Below the pieces are notes generated by a model, which was not told the origin of the DNA, did no database searches, and saw nothing but the letters and a program-made list of their open reading frames with translations. From Pseudomonas nitroreducens (lineage in GTDB: Bacteria; Pseudomonadota; Gammaproteobacteria; Pseudomonadales; Pseudomonadaceae), in contig NZ_JALJXP010000007.1 in assembly GCF_024170165.1 (NCBI RefSeq), positions 248,001 to 312,000 of the forward strand: a DNA stretch of 64,000 bases, in the 5' to 3' direction. This document shows, piece after piece, positions 57,579 through 64,000 of the stretch. Each line of letters starts with the position of its first letter. Position 1 is the stretch's first letter. Position numbers and translations under genes: made by a program.

Positions 57579-58523
57579 ATGCACAACGTCCTGGCGCCCG
57601 GCGTGGCCGTTTCGCTCGGCGAGCTGATCGAGATCCGTCACCGCCTGCGCGAAGTCCAGCTGTTCTCGACGCCCTCGCGACGCAGCCCGCTGATCGGCCT
57701 GCACCACTCGCGCCTGCGCGGCCGCGGCGTGGACTTCGATCAGGTGCGCGTCTACCAGGCCGGCGACGACGTGCGCACCATCGACTGGCGCGTCACCGCG
57801 CGCACCCAGGAGCCGCACACCAAGCTGTTCCATGAGGAGCGCGAGCGTCCGGTGTTCGTCCTGGTCGAGCAGAGCACCCGGCTGTTCTTCGGCTCCGGCC
57901 TGAGCTTCAAGTCGGTGCTCGCCGCCCGTGCCGCCGCCTTCATCGGCTGGGCCGCGCTGGCGCACAACGACCGTATCGGCGGGCTGGTCTTCACCGACAG
58001 CGAATGCCATGAGATCAAGCCACGGCGCAGCAAGCAGAGCCTGCTGCAGCTGTTCAACCTGATCGTGCGCGCCAACAACGCCCTGCTCGCCGGCTCTCAC
58101 CTCAGCCACAGCGGCGACGGCTTCGGCATGGCCTTGCGCCGCGCCCGCGAGGTACTGCGCCCCGGCAGCCTGATCATGGTGATCTGCGACGAGCGCGCGC
58201 TCAGCGAAGTGGCCGAACAGCAACTGTCGCTGCTGGCACGGCACACCGACCTGGTCATGCTGCCGGTCTCCGATCCGCTCGACCACGCCCTGCCCGCTGC
58301 CGGGCTGCTGAGGTTCGCCGAGGGCCAGGCGCAGCTGGAACTGGACACCCACATCGACGAGCAACGCCTTGCCTACCGCGCCCTCGGCGAAGCCCGCCGG
58401 GAGCGCTGGCAGCGTCTGGCCCTGCGCCTGGGCGTGCCGCTGCTGCCGCTGAGCACCCAGGAAGAACTGGTGGAACAGCTGCGCAACCTGCTGGAACAGC
58501 ACCAGCCGGGCTACGCGAAATGA
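57579..58523 (+). CDS. DUF58 family protein
   Basis: 314-residue soluble protein with the DUF58 hallmark RGRGVDFDQVRVYQAGDDVR, then TIDWRVTARTQEPHTKLF, and a VWA-like C-terminal half (FVLVEQSTRLFFGSGL, in which the MIDAS DxSxS is replaced). It is the partner usually encoded after MoxR. Starts one base after the MoxR stop. Probable scaffold in a MoxR-VWA complex. Confidence 0.93.
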   Translation: MHNVLAPGVAVSLGELIEIRHRLREVQLFSTPSRRSPLIGLHHSRLRGRGVDFDQVRVYQAGDDVRTIDWRVTARTQEPHTKLFHEERERPVFVLVEQSTRLFFGSGLSFKSVLAARAAAFIGWAALAHNDRIGGLVFTDSECHEIKPRRSKQSLLQLFNLIVRANNALLAGSHLSHSGDGFGMALRRAREVLRPGSLIMVICDERALSEVAEQQLSLLARHTDLVMLPVSDPLDHALPAAGLLRFAEGQAQLELDTHIDEQRLAYRALGEARRERWQRLALRLGVPLLPLSTQEELVEQLRNLLEQHQPGYAK

Positions 58524-59017
58524 ACCCTCTCGACCAGCTGCAACCGCTGATCGAACCCGCTGCAGTGCCGTGGTGGCCGCCGGCGCCGGGCTGGTGGCTG
58601 CTCGCCGCGCTGGTTCCGCTGCTGCTCTGGGCGCTGTGGCGCCAACGCCAGCGCTGGCTGCCCCGGCGCAAGGCCAAGGTCGTCGTCGAGGTGCCGCTGG
58701 ACCCACTGCGCGAAGCCGCGCTGGAAGAACTCAAGCGCCTGCCGCGCCCCTACGACCGCGCTCCGGCCGGCCCCTGGCTGCAGGCGCTCAATGGCCTGCT
58801 CAAGCGCCTGTCGCGGGCGCGCTGGCCGGACAGCCACAGCCACACCCTGAGCGGCCGCGCCTGGCTGGCCTTCCTCGATACGCGCTGCCCGGCCGCCGGC
58901 CTGACCCGCTGGATGATCCTCGTGGAGGGCGGCTACCGCGCCGAGTGCAAGCTGGACGACAAGGCCATCGACGGCCTCGCCGCCTCGGTGGAAACCTGGG
59001 TGCGCAAGCATGTTTGA
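58520..59017 (+). CDS. DUF4381 domain protein
   Basis: 165-residue protein with one membrane helix near residues 25-42 (GWWLLAALVPLLLWALWRQ), preceded by LIEPAAVPWWPPAPG, and a cytosolic tail with GRAWLAFLDTRCPA and WMILVEGGYRAE. This is the usual third gene of MoxR/Bat operons. It overlaps the DUF58 stop by ATGA and the next gene by 8 bases, so translation is coupled. Confidence 0.9.
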   Translation: MNPLDQLQPLIEPAAVPWWPPAPGWWLLAALVPLLLWALWRQRQRWLPRRKAKVVVEVPLDPLREAALEELKRLPRPYDRAPAGPWLQALNGLLKRLSRARWPDSHSHTLSGRAWLAFLDTRCPAAGLTRWMILVEGGYRAECKLDDKAIDGLAASVETWVRKHV

Positions 59018-60044
59018 GTTCGCCTGGCCCTGGGTCTTCCTGCTCGCCCCGCTGCCCTGGGTGATGCGCTTCATCCTGCCGCCGGCCGACAACGGTGAAG
59101 CGGCGATCAAGGTCAGCTTCCTCAAGGAACTCGAAGGCCTCGCCGGCCGCCGCGCACGCGCCCGCCTGCCGGCCTGGCGCCAGCAGGCGCCCTTCGCCCT
59201 GCTCTGGCTCTGCCTGCTGCTGGCCGCCGCGCGCCCGCAGTGGGTCGGCGACCCGCTGCCGATCCCGGCCACCGGCCGCGACCTGCTGGTGGCAGTGGAT
59301 GTCTCCGGCTCCATGGACTACGCCGACATGACCTGGGACGGCGCCCAAGTCAGCCGCCTGGACCTGGTGAAGAAGCTCTTCGGCGACTTCATCGAAGGCC
59401 GCCGGGGTGATCGTGTCGGGCTGATCCTGTTCGGCACCCGCGCCTACCTGCAGGCGCCGCTGACCTTCGACCGCCACACCGTGCGCATCTGGCTGGACGA
59501 GGCGCTGATCGGCATCGCCGGCAAGGACACCGCCCTGGGCGACGCCATCGGCCTGGCGGTCAAGCGCCTGCGCCAGCGCCCGGCCGAGAGCCGCGTGCTG
59601 GTGCTGATCACCGACGGCGCCAACACCGCCGGCGAGATTTCCCCGCAGACCGCCGCCAGGCTCGCCGCCGAAGAACAGGTGAAGGTCTACACCATCGGCA
59701 TCGGCGCCGATCCCAAACAGGGCGGCGTCGCCGGGCTGTTCGGCCTCAACCCGGGGCTGGACCTGGACGAACCGACGCTCAAGGCCATCGCCGAAAGCAC
59801 TGGCGGCGAATACTTCCGTGCGCGCAACGGCGAAGAGCTGCAACGCATCTCCGACAGCCTCGACCAGCTCGAACCGGTGGAGCAGAAGCCGACCCAGGCG
59901 CGCCCGGCCATCGCACTGTACCGCTGGCCGCTGTTGCTGGCCCTGCTGATCAGCGCGGCGCTGGTCATCGGCACCCTGTGGCCACCCGAGGACTGGCGCT
60001 GGCCGGCCTGGATGGCGCGCCTGCAGAAGGAGCGCCGGCCATGA
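59010..60044 (+). CDS. VWA-domain membrane protein (BatA-like)
   Basis: 344 residues. N-terminal membrane helices (WPWVFLLAPLPWVMRFILP; FALLWLCLLLAAARP), a von Willebrand A domain (about 88-280) with intact MIDAS DVSGSMDYADM, LILFGTRAYLQAPLTFD and ITDGANTAG, and a C-terminal membrane helix (WPLLLALLISAALVIGTLW). The metal-binding MIDAS (D-x-S-x-S) is complete, so ligand binding is expected. Coupled to neighbours by overlaps of 8 and 4 bases. Confidence 0.92.
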   Translation: MFEFAWPWVFLLAPLPWVMRFILPPADNGEAAIKVSFLKELEGLAGRRARARLPAWRQQAPFALLWLCLLLAAARPQWVGDPLPIPATGRDLLVAVDVSGSMDYADMTWDGAQVSRLDLVKKLFGDFIEGRRGDRVGLILFGTRAYLQAPLTFDRHTVRIWLDEALIGIAGKDTALGDAIGLAVKRLRQRPAESRVLVLITDGANTAGEISPQTAARLAAEEQVKVYTIGIGADPKQGGVAGLFGLNPGLDLDEPTLKAIAESTGGEYFRARNGEELQRISDSLDQLEPVEQKPTQARPAIALYRWPLLLALLISAALVIGTLWPPEDWRWPAWMARLQKERRP

Positions 60045-61801
60045 GCCATACTTGGCCGCACCTGTTGCACCCGCTCTGGCTGGCCCTGCTGCTGCCGCTC
60101 GGCTGGCTGCTGTGGAAACTCTGGCACCGCGAACGCCGCGCCGGCCGCTGGCAATTGCTGCTGCCCCAGGCCTTCCATCCCTGGCTGCTGTCCGGCGGCA
60201 GCGGCCGCCATGAGCGCCGCCCGTGGATCTACCTCGGCATCGCCTGGCTGCTGGCCGTCCTTGCCCTGCTCGGCCCGAGCTGGGAACAGGTGGAACAACC
60301 GACCATGGAGCGCAGCGACCCGCTGGTGGTGGTGCTGGAACTCACCCCGCAGATGCTCGCCACCGACCTCAAGCCGACGCGCCTGGAACAGGCCCGGCAC
60401 AAGCTGCTCGACCTGCTGCAGAGCCGCAGCGACGCGCAGACCGCCATCGTCGTCTACGCCGGCAGCGCCCATACGCTAGTGCCGCTGTCCAATGACCTGG
60501 GCACCGCGCAGAACCTGCTGGACGCCCTCAAGCCATCGATCATGCCCGAGCCGGGTGAGCGCGCCGACCTGGCCGTGGCCCAGGCGCGCCGCCTGCTGGA
60601 CAACGGCGCCGAGGGCAACGGCCGCATCCTGCTGATCACCAGTGCCCTGGACGCCCGTGAACGCCAGGGCATCCGCCAGGCACTCAAAGGCAAGGGCAAG
60701 GACCTGCTGCTGCTCGCCGTGGGCACCCCCGGCGGCGCCCCCATCGCCCAGGAAGACGGCACCTTCCTCAAGGACGACCAGGGCAACATCCTCGTGCCGC
60801 GCCTGGACGAAAGCTCGTTACGCGCCTTTGCCACCGACATGGGTGGGCGCTTCCAGCGTCTGCGCGCCAGCAGCAGCGACCTGCGCTCCCTCGGCCTGCT
60901 GGACAGCACCCAGGGGCTGCAGGTGAGCGAAGAGGATGCCCTGCTGCGCCTGCAGCGCTGGGCGGACCAGGGCTACTGGCTGCTGCTGCCGTTACTGCTG
61001 CTCGCCGCCTGCGCCGGCCGCCGCGGCTGGCTGTTCAGCCTGCCGCTGATGCTGCCGCTGCTCTGGGCGCCACCGCAGGACGCCAACGCCTTCGAGTTCA
61101 ACGACCTCTGGCTGCGTCCGGACCAGCAGGGACAGCGCCTGCTCGACGCCGGGCACCCCGCCGAAGCCGCCGAGCGCTTCGACGACTTCCGCTGGAAGGG
61201 CCTGGCGCTGTACCGCGCCGGCGACTACGTCGATGCCGCCCAGGCTTTTGCCCAGGGCGATGACGCCGCGGACCACTACAACCGCGGCAATGCCCTGGCA
61301 AAGCAGAACGAACTGGAGGCCGCTATCGACGCCTACGACCAGGCGCTGGAACGTGATCCCGAACTGGAATCGGCCAAGCGCAACAAGGCACTGCTCGAAG
61401 ACCTGCTGCGCCAGCGCAAGGACAACCCCGCAGGCGATGGCACCGACCAGCCACCGCAGCAGAACCAGGACCCTGCCCAGAGCAACGACCCCCAGGCCGC
61501 CAAGCCGCAGGATCAGCAGCATGAGGAAGAACACTCCAGCGAACGCGACTCGCAGCCGGCACCGGCGGCGAAGAACCCTTCGCAGGAGGCCGACCGCCCC
61601 TCCGCCAGCCAGAGCGATAAGCCCGGCGAGGATGCCGGCGAAGAACAGGAAACCAACCCGGAAGATGCCGGTCCACTGGATGACGAGCGCCGTCAGGCCC
61701 TGGAACAGTGGCTGCGGCAGATTCCCGACGATCCGTCCGAGCTGTTGCGCCGCAAGTTCTGGTACCAGCAACAGCAGCAGCGCCAGGAAACCAACCCATG
61801 A
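60041..61801 (+). CDS. VWA-TPR membrane protein (BatB/BatC-like)
   Basis: 586-residue fusion of BatB and BatC parts: N-terminal membrane helices (about 10-27 and 62-80), a VWA domain (about 90-300), two further membrane helices (about 310-350), then TPR repeats (about 370-470; NRGNALAKQNELEAAIDAYD) and an acidic, Gln/Pro-rich, low-complexity C-terminus (about 480-560) ending KFWYQQQQQRQETNP. The MIDAS region reads VVVLELTPQMLATDL, lacking the D-x-S-x-S of BatA, so metal binding is doubtful. ATGA overlaps on both sides. Confidence 0.9.
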   Translation: MSHTWPHLLHPLWLALLLPLGWLLWKLWHRERRAGRWQLLLPQAFHPWLLSGGSGRHERRPWIYLGIAWLLAVLALLGPSWEQVEQPTMERSDPLVVVLELTPQMLATDLKPTRLEQARHKLLDLLQSRSDAQTAIVVYAGSAHTLVPLSNDLGTAQNLLDALKPSIMPEPGERADLAVAQARRLLDNGAEGNGRILLITSALDARERQGIRQALKGKGKDLLLLAVGTPGGAPIAQEDGTFLKDDQGNILVPRLDESSLRAFATDMGGRFQRLRASSSDLRSLGLLDSTQGLQVSEEDALLRLQRWADQGYWLLLPLLLLAACAGRRGWLFSLPLMLPLLWAPPQDANAFEFNDLWLRPDQQGQRLLDAGHPAEAAERFDDFRWKGLALYRAGDYVDAAQAFAQGDDAADHYNRGNALAKQNELEAAIDAYDQALERDPELESAKRNKALLEDLLRQRKDNPAGDGTDQPPQQNQDPAQSNDPQAAKPQDQQHEEEHSSERDSQPAPAAKNPSQEADRPSASQSDKPGEDAGEEQETNPEDAGPLDDERRQALEQWLRQIPDDPSELLRRKFWYQQQQQRQETNP

Positions 61802-63441
61802 AAAGGCTGATCTGCCTGACCTTGCTCTGCCTCGCCGCTTTCCACGCCGAAGCCAGCCTCACCGCCAGCGTCGACCGCGCGCGCCTGAATCAGGGCGAGA
61901 GCGTCGAACTGACGCTGGAGTCCGACGACCCCACGCTGTTCGGCAAGCCCGACCTGAAGCCGCTGGACGAGCAGTTCGTGGTACTCGGCACCCGCCAGGT
62001 CAATCGCCTGACCACGCTCAACGGCAAATCCCAGGCCACCACGCGCTGGATCATCACCTTGCAGCCGCGCAACGAAGGCAAGGTGGAAATCCCGCCGATC
62101 CACCTGGGTGGCAACGCCAGCGAACCGATCAGCCTCGACGTGCTCAAGGCCGAGGACAGCGCCGAGGGCCAGAAGCTCGCCCCGGTGTTCATCGACGCCA
62201 GCGTCGACCGCGAGGAAAGCTGGGTGCAGGCTCAGGTGATCCTCACCCTGCGCATCTACCACTCGGTGTCGCTGTACGACGACAGCAGCCTCAGCCCGCT
62301 GCGGATGAACGACGCCCGCGTCGAGCAACTGGGCGAGCCGCGCACTTACGAGAAGGACATCAACGGCGTTCGCCACGGCGTGATCGAAGTGCGCTACGCG
62401 ATCTTCCCGCAGAACAGCGGCACCCTGGAAATCCCCGGCCAGACCTTCAATGCCACCCAGGTCGCGCAACGCCGCAACGAGGACAACAACCCCTTCGGCC
62501 CGCCAACGGGCAAACAGATTCGAGTGGTCTCGCCGAGCATCCCGCTGCAGGTCGCCCCCAAACCGGCGGACTATCCCAAGGACGCGCCATGGCTGCCCGC
62601 CCGTTCACTCAGCCTGACCGAGACCTGGAGCCCGCAACCCGAGGAAGCCAAGGCCGGTGAGTCGCTGACCCGCAACATCATGCTGCGCGTCGAGGGGCTC
62701 TCCAGTGCCCAGCTGCCACCGTTGCCGATCACCCTGCCCGAGGGCCTGCGCCATTACCCGGACCAGCCGCAGCTGGCCAACGAAGCCAGCGACCAGGGCA
62801 TGATCGGCAGCCGCGAGGAGCGTGAAGCGCTGATCGCCGACAAGGCCGGTCCGCTGGAACTGCCGCCGGTGGAAGTCGTCTGGTGGAACACCCAGGAGCG
62901 CCGCGTCGAGCGCACCAGCCTGCCGGCACGGACGCTGCAGGTCGCCGCCAACGCACAACTGGAAGAACACGCCGAGCCCCCTGCTGCGCCCAGCGAAACG
63001 CTCGTCAGCGACGTGCTGCTGTGGCCCTGGCAGCTCGCCTGTGCGCTGCTCAGCCTGACCACCCTGCTCGGCTTCGGCCTGTGGTGGCGCGCCCGTAGCC
63101 AGCCGGCGGTGATTCGCGTGGCGCAGGCCGGCCCGAGTACCCGCACGCTGCTCGACGAACTGCGCCGCGCCTGCCAGGCCAACGACTCCCACGCCACCCG
63201 CCAGGCGCTGGATGCCTGGGCCCGCCAGCAGCCGGAAACCCTGGCCGACATGGCGGCGCGCTTCGTGCCGCTGTCCGACGCGCTGGATGGCCTCAACGGC
63301 GCGCTCTACAGCGACAGCGAAGGCGGTCGCAACTGGCAGGGCGAAGACCTCTGGCGCGCCATCCGCACCCTGCCCGGCGCCGACCCGGATGCGCCGCCAG
63401 CGCCGGAAGCCAGCAGCCTGCCGCCGCTCTACCCGCGCTGA
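61798..63441 (+). CDS. BatD-like protein
   Basis: 547 residues with signal peptide MKRLICLTLLCLAAFHAEAS, then tandem beta-sandwich domains (about 20-300) of the BatD/oxygen-tolerance type (TASVDRARLNQGESVELTLE; TPRGTRQVNR-like segments), and one C-terminal membrane helix (about 415-437; LLWPWQLACALLSLTTLLGF) with a cytosolic tail. It is the last gene of the MoxR/Bat operon, overlapping the previous stop by ATGA. Its periplasmic bulk probably joins the VWA proteins in an envelope complex. Confidence 0.92.
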   Translation: MKRLICLTLLCLAAFHAEASLTASVDRARLNQGESVELTLESDDPTLFGKPDLKPLDEQFVVLGTRQVNRLTTLNGKSQATTRWIITLQPRNEGKVEIPPIHLGGNASEPISLDVLKAEDSAEGQKLAPVFIDASVDREESWVQAQVILTLRIYHSVSLYDDSSLSPLRMNDARVEQLGEPRTYEKDINGVRHGVIEVRYAIFPQNSGTLEIPGQTFNATQVAQRRNEDNNPFGPPTGKQIRVVSPSIPLQVAPKPADYPKDAPWLPARSLSLTETWSPQPEEAKAGESLTRNIMLRVEGLSSAQLPPLPITLPEGLRHYPDQPQLANEASDQGMIGSREEREALIADKAGPLELPPVEVVWWNTQERRVERTSLPARTLQVAANAQLEEHAEPPAAPSETLVSDVLLWPWQLACALLSLTTLLGFGLWWRARSQPAVIRVAQAGPSTRTLLDELRRACQANDSHATRQALDAWARQQPETLADMAARFVPLSDALDGLNGALYSDSEGGRNWQGEDLWRAIRTLPGADPDAPPAPEASSLPPLYPR

Positions 63442-63478
63442 CGGCTATGCTGGAGGCATCCCTGCCAGAGGTGCCTCC

Positions 63479-64000
63479 ATGCCCGTCCACCGGCTGATTC
63501 CGGCGCTGGCCGCCGGCCTGCTGCTGATCTGCAATCCGCTCCTGGCGGCCGACATCCTGCCGCCGGCCCAGCCACTGCAGGGCCCCGGCGGTTCGCACTA
63601 CGCCCACGCCGACGTGCGCCAGTGGCACTTCAACACCGAGGGCAACGAATACTGGGTATTCACCCCGGACCGCCCTGCCCCGTCCAGCGCGCCTGTCGTG
63701 GTCTTCACCCACGGCTGGAGCGTCATGCAACCCGACCTCTACCGCGCCTGGATCGAGCACATCGTCCGGCGCGGCGCCATCCTCATCTACCCGCGCTACC
63801 AGGCGACGCTGAAGACGCCGGCGGCAGAGTTCCTGCCCAACGCCGCCGATTCCGTGCGCCACGCCCTCGCCGATCTGCAGGCGGGCAAGCTGGGGGTGAA
63901 GCCGGAGCTGGAGCACGTCGCCTACGTCGGCCACTCCGCCGGCGGGCTGATCGCCAGCGGCCTGGCTGCCTCCTGGCAGCGTCTCGGCGTGCCGCAACCA
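63479..64000 (+). CDS. Exported alpha/beta hydrolase (partial, runs off window end)
   Basis: 174 residues visible. Signal peptide MPVHRLIPALAAGLLLICNP, cut after LAA-like site (LLAAD). The alpha/beta-hydrolase fold is indicated by VVVFTHGWSV (oxyanion loop) and VGHSAGGLIASG, the nucleophilic elbow with Ser in GHSAG. Catalytic Asp and His lie beyond the edge. Likely a secreted esterase or lipase of unknown substrate, possibly dienelactone-hydrolase-like. It follows batD by 37 bp. Confidence 0.85.
   Translation, partial: MPVHRLIPALAAGLLLICNPLLAADILPPAQPLQGPGGSHYAHADVRQWHFNTEGNEYWVFTPDRPAPSSAPVVVFTHGWSVMQPDLYRAWIEHIVRRGAILIYPRYQATLKTPAAEFLPNAADSVRHALADLQAGKLGVKPELEHVAYVGHSAGGLIASGLAASWQRLGVPQP

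Noticed and set aside
60920..61800. Gln/Pro-rich tail of the VWA-TPR protein as a separate gene or repeat
   Set aside because: In frame with the TPR region and continuous to the stop; low complexity is usual at this position in BatC-like proteins.

Overview
The window is a gene-dense, high-GC stretch of a Pseudomonas chromosome. FadBA, MoeA/MoaB/MobA, OprD-family porin, RocS/RocA-type sensor and regulator, DacB, RlmKL, Rmf, PyrD, the 180-kDa NAD-glutamate dehydrogenase and a MoxR/Bat cluster appear in the order I remember for the region around PA3013-PA3076 of P. aeruginosa PAO1. REP-type palindromes with the core GTAGGAGCGGGCCATGCCCG, and several local differences, suggest a relative in the P. 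aeruginosa lineage (P. nitroreducens or P. citronellolis type) rather than P. aeruginosa itself. The species call is an inference.

Layout. 1-5.9 kb: end of the fatty-acid beta-oxidation operon fadBA (minus), then small hypotheticals and a universal stress protein. 6-11.4 kb: an Uup-type ABC-F ATPase, a soluble lytic transglycosylase, an LprI-type protein and a MOSC protein. 11.4-19.6 kb: CheV, then a minus-strand cluster of an alkylglycerone-phosphate-synthase-like flavoprotein, a GlpD-like oxidase, an FGGY kinase and a YegS-type lipid kinase, with a divergent AraC-type regulator. 19.6-22.8 kb: moaB-moeA divergent from mobA, a YgdR-type lipoprotein and tRNA-Pro(CGG). 22.8-26.3 kb: a detoxification-like group (beta-hydroxyacid dehydrogenase family, glutaredoxin-like, TetR, GST, exported metallo-beta-lactamase-fold hydrolase). 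26.5-33.2 kb: OprD-family porin, ammonium transporter, three small envelope stress proteins, an EAL phosphodiesterase and dGTPase.

33.2-38.6 kb: an EvgS/RocS-type hybrid sensor kinase whose signal peptide is shifted out of frame by one base, its LuxR-type regulator, an AT-rich spacer and a stand-alone receiver protein. 38.6-47.5 kb: YggL, DacB, a CHASE-PAS-GGDEF protein, RlmKL, the rmf gene with a structured leader, PyrD and DUF2835. 47.6-50.5 kb: hypotheticals, including a divergent pair resembling a phage repressor/Cox switch, and a REP pair. 50.5-55.4 kb: gdhB. 55.7-64 kb: a DUF1353-like protein, a translationally coupled moxR-DUF58-DUF4381-VWA-VWA/TPR-batD operon and the start of an exported alpha/beta hydrolase.

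Most of the window is ordinary core genome. I saw no CRISPR array, insertion sequence, integrase or complete prophage. The most interesting places are the ether-lipid-like cluster (12.6-19.6 kb), the frame-broken sensor with its AT-rich neighbourhood (36.7-38.6 kb) and the phage-like switch (48.5-49.3 kb).
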